Origin: Marinospirillum sp.
GTDB taxonomy: Bacteria; Pseudomonadota; Gammaproteobacteria; Pseudomonadales; Halomonadaceae
Assembly: GCF_014859565.1 (NCBI RefSeq)
Contig: NZ_JACUUA010000033.1
Span: 1-26,200, forward strand
DNA: 26,200 nt
Reading direction: 5' to 3'
Numbering within the stretch: the first letter of the stretch is position 1; the number at the start of each line of letters is the position of its first letter. The notes under the pieces are model-generated. The model saw only the letters and a program-made list of their open reading frames with translations. It was not told the origin of the DNA and did no database searches. Below, piece after piece: positions 23,046 through 26,200 of the stretch. The position numbers and the translations under genes are program-made.

Positions 23046-24040
23046 ACCTTGTTGTGTTCAGTGACCACTTGCCAATAGCCTCCCTTTTTAGAGCCGTGAT
23101 ATACAAGTTTGTGCTGCTGTTTTAATTTTGCAACGGCTCGTTCAATGGTGCTGGGGGAGCGCCCCAAATGCTGAGCAATCTCAACCAAAGTGAGCTGGGG
23201 TTGTTGTTGCAACAACCCCAGAATAAGCTCTGGAGTTTTTACCCGCGTTTTTACCTGCATTTCTACCCGCGTTTTTTCTTCCTGCATCAGAGCTTCTTGC
23301 AGGGTTGCAGCAATGATACTCAGCATAAATTCAACAAAAGGTGCAGCATCAGTTTGATCCGTGCTGGCCTGTAAGGCTTGGTAATAATCCTGCTGATGCT
23401 GATAAACAAGGCTCTCAACTGGCATATCAACGAACAGTGGCTGCCATTGGCTGAGAATTAATGTCTGCCATAAACGCCCCATACGGCCATTACCATCACT
23501 GAAAGGATGGATAAACTCAAATTCGTAATGAAACACACAACTGGTAATTAATGCCGGCGCATCACTGGTAACCAGCCAATTAAAAAGATCAGCCATCAGT
23601 CGTGGTACTTGTTTAGCACCCGGCGCCACATGAATAACTTCACTGCCAGACATTACACCTACGCCACCCTGACGATACTGCCCAGCGCCATCAAGCAAAC
23701 CCTGCATTAACACTGCATGAGCTTTAAGAAGATCTTGTTCTATACCAGGCTGCCAATGGGTTAGCTGATCATAGGCTGTCAACGCATTTTGTACTTCCAG
23801 CACTTCTCTTGGCGGAGCAATCACACGCCGACCTTCCAGAATGGCGGTAATCTGCGCTTCTGTCAGGGTATTACCCTCAATCGCCAGAGAACCCTGAATC
23901 GTGCGTATTCGGTTGCTGCGCCGTAAACGCAATGCGTTACTCATCTCCACCTGAGCGCTCAAACGCCCTATGGCTTCACTGATTTCTGCAACCAGCTTGA
24001 GGATACGTGATGTAATGGTGCAAGGTGGATTATAGGTCAA
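23042..24040 (-). CDS. Fic-domain protein with winged-helix C-terminus
   Basis: A 332-residue Fic protein, probably an AMP- or other NMP-transferase acting on a cellular protein. The active-site loop HPFSDGNGRMGR (residues 178-189) is fully intact, including the catalytic His and the phosphate-binding DGNGR. An inhibitory helix motif of the S/TxxxE-G/N type (SLAIEG, 51-56) lies N-terminal, so this is a class II, self-inhibited Fic. The C-terminal 65 residues form a winged helix (LTLVEIAQHLGRSPSTIERAVAKL), as in Fic proteins that bind DNA or regulate themselves. A short repeat of KTRV units (about 257-268) joins the parts. The start is TTG at 24040 with GAGG ten bases upstream; a stop codon lies just before. 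No separate antitoxin gene is adjacent. Confidence 0.88.
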   Translation of the reverse strand: MTYNPPCTITSRILKLVAEISEAIGRLSAQVEMSNALRLRRSNRIRTIQGSLAIEGNTLTEAQITAILEGRRVIAPPREVLEVQNALTAYDQLTHWQPGIEQDLLKAHAVLMQGLLDGAGQYRQGGVGVMSGSEVIHVAPGAKQVPRLMADLFNWLVTSDAPALITSCVFHYEFEFIHPFSDGNGRMGRLWQTLILSQWQPLFVDMPVESLVYQHQQDYYQALQASTDQTDAAPFVEFMLSIIAATLQEALMQEEKTRVEMQVKTRVKTPELILGLLQQQPQLTLVEIAQHLGRSPSTIERAVAKLKQQHKLVYHGSKKGGYWQVVTEHNKV

Positions 24041-24105
24041 CAGTCACTAACCTCAGTGTTCAACCAGACAGAGATGCTCACGTCCACCATCACTGATATC
24101 CGGAG

Positions 24106-24288
24106 CATGAATTGGTTACGTAGCATTTAGCGGCTTAATGCGATCCACTACAACTTGCCAAAGGCCATGTCTGTAGTGCTCTGCAAATCCAGCCATAACC
24201 TGTTTCTCCTCGGGGTAATCCAGAATCTGATTCTTGAAATTCTGATCGTGTGAAGTAACCATTATTGGCTAACCCTCATGAATTGGTT
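24106..24288. repeat. 12-bp direct repeats flanking a short ORF
   Basis: CATGAATTGGTT occurs exactly at 24106-24117 and again at 24277-24288, 171 bases apart. The pair brackets the 48-codon ORF on the minus strand; its stop overlaps the left copy. Part of the right copy, with its flank (ACCCTCATGAATTG), also recurs near 25.88 kb at the start of the GIY-YIG gene. It may mark an old insertion or a recombination boundary. Confidence 0.5.
24116..24262 (-). CDS. 48-residue ORF, possibly a remnant related to Rpn-type proteins
   Basis: A minus-strand ORF starting ATG at 24262 with GAGGG ten bases upstream and ending TAA at 24116-24118. Its first residues, VTSHDQNFKNQILDYP, resemble the N-terminus of Rpn/DUF4351-like proteins as I recall them, but the rest does not, and the full family is several times longer. 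It is probably a fragment, although a true small gene is possible. It is flanked by 12-bp direct repeats. Confidence 0.3.
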   Translation of the reverse strand: MVTSHDQNFKNQILDYPEEKQVMAGFAEHYRHGLWQVVVDRIKPLNAT

Positions 24289-24293
24289 GACCA

Positions 24294-24578
24294 CTAAAGC
24301 CGCCGAACCTGCAATAACTGGTTCAGTGATTCCAGACTCTCTGGCCCACCTTCCAGATGAACACACTGGCCTGATTCCTGTTCCCAGGATGCAGCAGAAG
24401 CAGTATGAAGATGCACAACCACTCTGGATGCTGTTAACCCATTCAGCAAACCGGCAGGAACCCAGACCTTGTCCGTGTTTCTCAGGGGGTTGGGAACCGG
24501 GCTGCCGCACACCGAACAAAAGTCACTCCGAAAACCACTGGGCTTTTGGTAGGAACCGCAGAGACACTCACCTTGCAT
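24294..24578 (-). pseudogene. GFA-family gene with internal deletion
   Basis: A 94-codon frame, open from ATG 24578, with GAGAGGA seven bases upstream. It begins QGECLCGS, the zinc-binding start of GFA proteins, and then jumps directly to YQKPSGFRSDFCSVCGSPVP, the late zinc-binding part, continuing through KVWVPAGLLNGL and HLHTASAASWE to a plausible C-terminus. About 40-50 residues that normally lie between, with the CHCxxC ligands, are missing, without loss of frame. It is listed as a pseudogene because half the metal site is gone, but a stable shortened protein cannot be excluded. Confidence 0.6.
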
Positions 24579-24643
24579 CAATCTGTCCTCTCAAGAGCCA
24601 ACCCATAACCAGTAACTCATAATCCAGCACATCACATTTTATT
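24555..24643 (-). repeat. Copy B of the diverged direct repeat
   Basis: The partner of 22958-23045 in the same orientation. It lies just after the stop of the C39-like gene and covers the leader and first codons of the internally deleted GFA gene. Both copies sit between the stop of one accessory gene and the start of a GFA remnant. Confidence 0.6.
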
Positions 24644-24658
24644 CACTGCTGCGGCTTG

Positions 24659-25075
24659 TTATACATTCGTGACCCCAATAAACCACTTGGGCTGCATTTC
24701 ATTAAAGTCGGTTCTGATATTGGATGGCAGGTAACTTGCCGAGTCCAACACAATGTCCTGACCGCCTACACGCTTAAAGACAACCCAATGCCAGAAATTT
24801 TTTCCATCCTCCTGATGGTGTTTGATGGACAGCAGTGCCAAATCAGGCAGGCTACCCCATGACTCAAAGGGAATCTCATTGGCAGACGTCTCGACCCCTG
24901 CATTGGACAACAACTTCCTGACATATTGGGTATCAGACCACAGCGACTTATCTTCTGCATAAATACCCATAGAGTTCGCTACGGCCTTCATTTCCGCGTA
25001 GGTTTTGCCCAGAATATTGGCTACTGCAGCAATTCCGCAGCCTGTAGTTTCTTCCTGTATTACTGGTCTAAGCAC
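24659..25075 (-). CDS. C39-like cysteine peptidase-fold protein
   Basis: A 138-residue protein with the papain-like layout of C39-family domains: an oxyanion Gln7, catalytic Cys13 in QEETTGCGIAAVANILG, His96 in FWHWVVFKR and Asp111 in VLDSASY. There is no signal peptide or membrane segment, so it is probably cytoplasmic. The partner and substrate are unknown, and whether it is a true protease is open. The frame runs upstream to ATG 25111, but GTG 25075 is preferred, with GAGGAG six bases upstream, and the domain starts right there. The ATG has no clear ribosome site. It is 61 bases after the GIY-YIG gene and in the same direction. Confidence 0.7.
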   Translation of the reverse strand: MLRPVIQEETTGCGIAAVANILGKTYAEMKAVANSMGIYAEDKSLWSDTQYVRKLLSNAGVETSANEIPFESWGSLPDLALLSIKHHQEDGKNFWHWVVFKRVGGQDIVLDSASYLPSNIRTDFNEMQPKWFIGVTNV

Positions 25076-25136
25076 TGATTTCTCCTCAAGTAGTTCAAGC
25101 TGATGCGGCATAAACTCATCATGATCGTCTAGACCA

Positions 25137-25910
25137 CTACAGCCCGACAGCTACGATGGGACTCTGCTGTCCGGCACGAAACAAATGACCAACCGAACGA
25201 CCGTAGTATCTAGAACGGATCTGCTCAGGTGCAATATGACCAACAAACTCCCAGCGGTTATGATCTTCAGCCAGTTTCTGCTGGTCACGAGTTGCATAAG
25301 GTGTTGACCCTGCACGATGCCAAGATTCAATTTCATAGACTTCCCGCACAATTCCCGCAAAAACAGCCATTGCATATTTAGCCTTGTACCGGCGTTCTCC
25401 GACCACCCAAATTCCACGTGTGCATTCATAAAGCGCTTCTGCACTCATGCCGTACCTGAACTGTCGATTGATACGAATCAGTAATGCCGGATCTGAAACC
25501 TCTACAGGATCAGCAACGTGCTCCATAATGAAGTCAGCCAGAGAACGGCGCGGATAGTTGGCACTAAAACGTCCTCTGACAATATTCGTTAATTTGCTTA
25601 TCTCAAGGACTTCAATAATAGCTGCCTCAACACGGCTAGACTCAAGGTCATCACGCAGCTGATGAGCAACGATGTCTATACGCGGTTCAAAACCAGCGGC
25701 ACGAATCCCATTGATTCGAGCGACCTTATCAGATTCAGTTTTATCCATAAGGTGATCCGTCGCCCGCGATCCAACACCTTTCCCAACATAAAACACCGAC
25801 TCATCACGTGGATCAATGTAAGCATAAACATAAAAGCCAAGCGCATTAGCGATATCGCGTGTAATCTCCAAACCAAATACCCTCATGAATTGATGACACT
25901 GTTTTGCCAT
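25137..25910 (-). CDS. GIY-YIG nuclease-domain protein (LEM-3-like)
   Basis: A 257-residue protein whose N-terminal part (about 24-120) carries a GIY-YIG-type nuclease core: GFYVYAYID (25-33) as the GIY strand, VFYVGKGVGSRATDHL (39-54) as the YIG strand with the expected arginine, and a helix with VEAAIIEVLE near 93-102 that could hold the metal-binding glutamate. The pattern fits the LEM-3-like subgroup found in bacterial accessory genes. The C-terminal half (LLIRINRQFRYGMSAEALYECTRGIW and on) is not recognised; it may recognise a target. AGGG stands six bases before the ATG. There is no adjacent methylase or other restriction gene. It could act in defence or in DNA repair, but this is a guess. 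Confidence 0.75.
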   Translation of the reverse strand: MAKQCHQFMRVFGLEITRDIANALGFYVYAYIDPRDESVFYVGKGVGSRATDHLMDKTESDKVARINGIRAAGFEPRIDIVAHQLRDDLESSRVEAAIIEVLEISKLTNIVRGRFSANYPRRSLADFIMEHVADPVEVSDPALLIRINRQFRYGMSAEALYECTRGIWVVGERRYKAKYAMAVFAGIVREVYEIESWHRAGSTPYATRDQQKLAEDHNRWEFVGHIAPEQIRSRYYGRSVGHLFRAGQQSPIVAVGL

Positions 25911-25996
25911 GTAATCCCTAGCTTCAAGAGTTCACTTTGCTTTGTTGCAGAGTACGTGTGGCGGCAATGGCGGGGCTGCCTATTCAGAGAGAAGGT

Positions 25997-26125
25997 TCAT
26001 ACAGGCAAGCCGAAGCGCCATTTCAGGACTGACAGCACGGCGCGAGGGCGTTCAGAATCCTCTCTCAGCATTTCACCAGGATCAGTCGGCTTGCGCTGCA
26101 TGCCGGTAGTATTAGGAATAGCCAT
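25997..26125 (-). pseudogene. Truncated HigA-type antitoxin N-terminus
   Basis: A 42-codon minus-strand frame beginning ATG 26125, with GAGG eight bases upstream. It reads MAIPNTTGMQRKPTDPGEML followed by RED, the typical start of HigA/XRE addiction-module antitoxins (KPTHPGEMLRE-). The homology ends there, before the helix-turn-helix, and the rest of the frame is unlike the family. So it is a fragment cut by a rearrangement. A short open frame before it runs to the window edge, but I cannot identify it as HigB. The 86 bases between this remnant and the GIY-YIG gene hold nothing recognisable. Confidence 0.55.
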
Positions 26126-26200
26126 AGTCATCACCTCACTCAGTGGTTGTAGTGGTCAAGTAATTTAGGCCACCGTTTTTTGAGCATTCCAATACACCTG

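Noticed and set aside
24582..24658. attC-type recombination site between the C39-like gene and the GFA remnant
   Set aside because: The repeat follows a stop codon and has a TAACAAGCCGC-like start, but no GTTRRRY/RYYYAAC core pair or foldable attC arms could be found in either copy.
25662..26168. 168-codon plus-strand ORF across the GIY-YIG gene start and the HigA remnant
   Set aside because: It overlaps both in antisense, lacks a ribosome site and resembles no family. The lipoprotein-like LSGCSG near its end is in a region explained by the HigA frame.

Overview
The window looks like a gammaproteobacterial chromosome of moderate GC, probably a marine or otherwise environmental, aromatic-degrading heterotroph. 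The basis is the TRAP transporter, the nitrosative-stress gene nnrS, the tRNA-Leu with an encoded CCA and the close match to enteric and Acinetobacter homologues. I cannot name the genus.

Layout. (1) 1-3416 is housekeeping: a left-edge partial gene on the minus strand, divergent from nnrS; a membrane PAS-GGDEF diguanylate cyclase convergent with nnrS; and a tRNA-Leu(CAA) with a near-consensus promoter. (2) 3417-21540 is a nearly complete gene set for 4-hydroxyphenylacetate (4-HPA) breakdown through homoprotocatechuate. A plus-strand operon hpaH-hpaI-hpaG1-hpaG2-hpaE is followed by the regulators hpaA (AraC) and hpaR (MarR). On the minus strand come hpaF, a three-gene TRAP transporter with a UspA protein, and a block hpaD, aldehyde dehydrogenase and two Bcr/CflA-type transporters. 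The block is bounded on the right by a plus-strand pair encoding an Acinetobacter-type (C2/C1) flavin-dependent 4-HPA 3-hydroxylase. The reductase of that pair carries a MarR-like C-terminal domain. (3) 21541-26200 is an accessory tail: an EamA transporter, a small membrane protein, a Fic protein, a C39-like cysteine peptidase fold and a GIY-YIG protein. Among these lie remnants of two GFA-family genes, one truncated HigA-type antitoxin, a short orphan ORF and short repeats.

How it works together. C2/C1 hydroxylates 4-HPA to homoprotocatechuate. HpaD cleaves the ring, HpaE oxidises the semialdehyde, HpaF isomerises, HpaG1/G2 decarboxylate and isomerise, HpaH hydrates, and HpaI splits the product into pyruvate and succinate semialdehyde. 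The extra aldehyde dehydrogenase may oxidise the latter, and the TRAP system may bring in the substrate; both are inferences from position. The strongest regulatory signal is a 12-bp palindrome TTAACATRTTAA found in the promoter regions of hpaH, hpaF and hpaD, best explained as the HpaR operator. It would tie three separate transcription units into one regulon.
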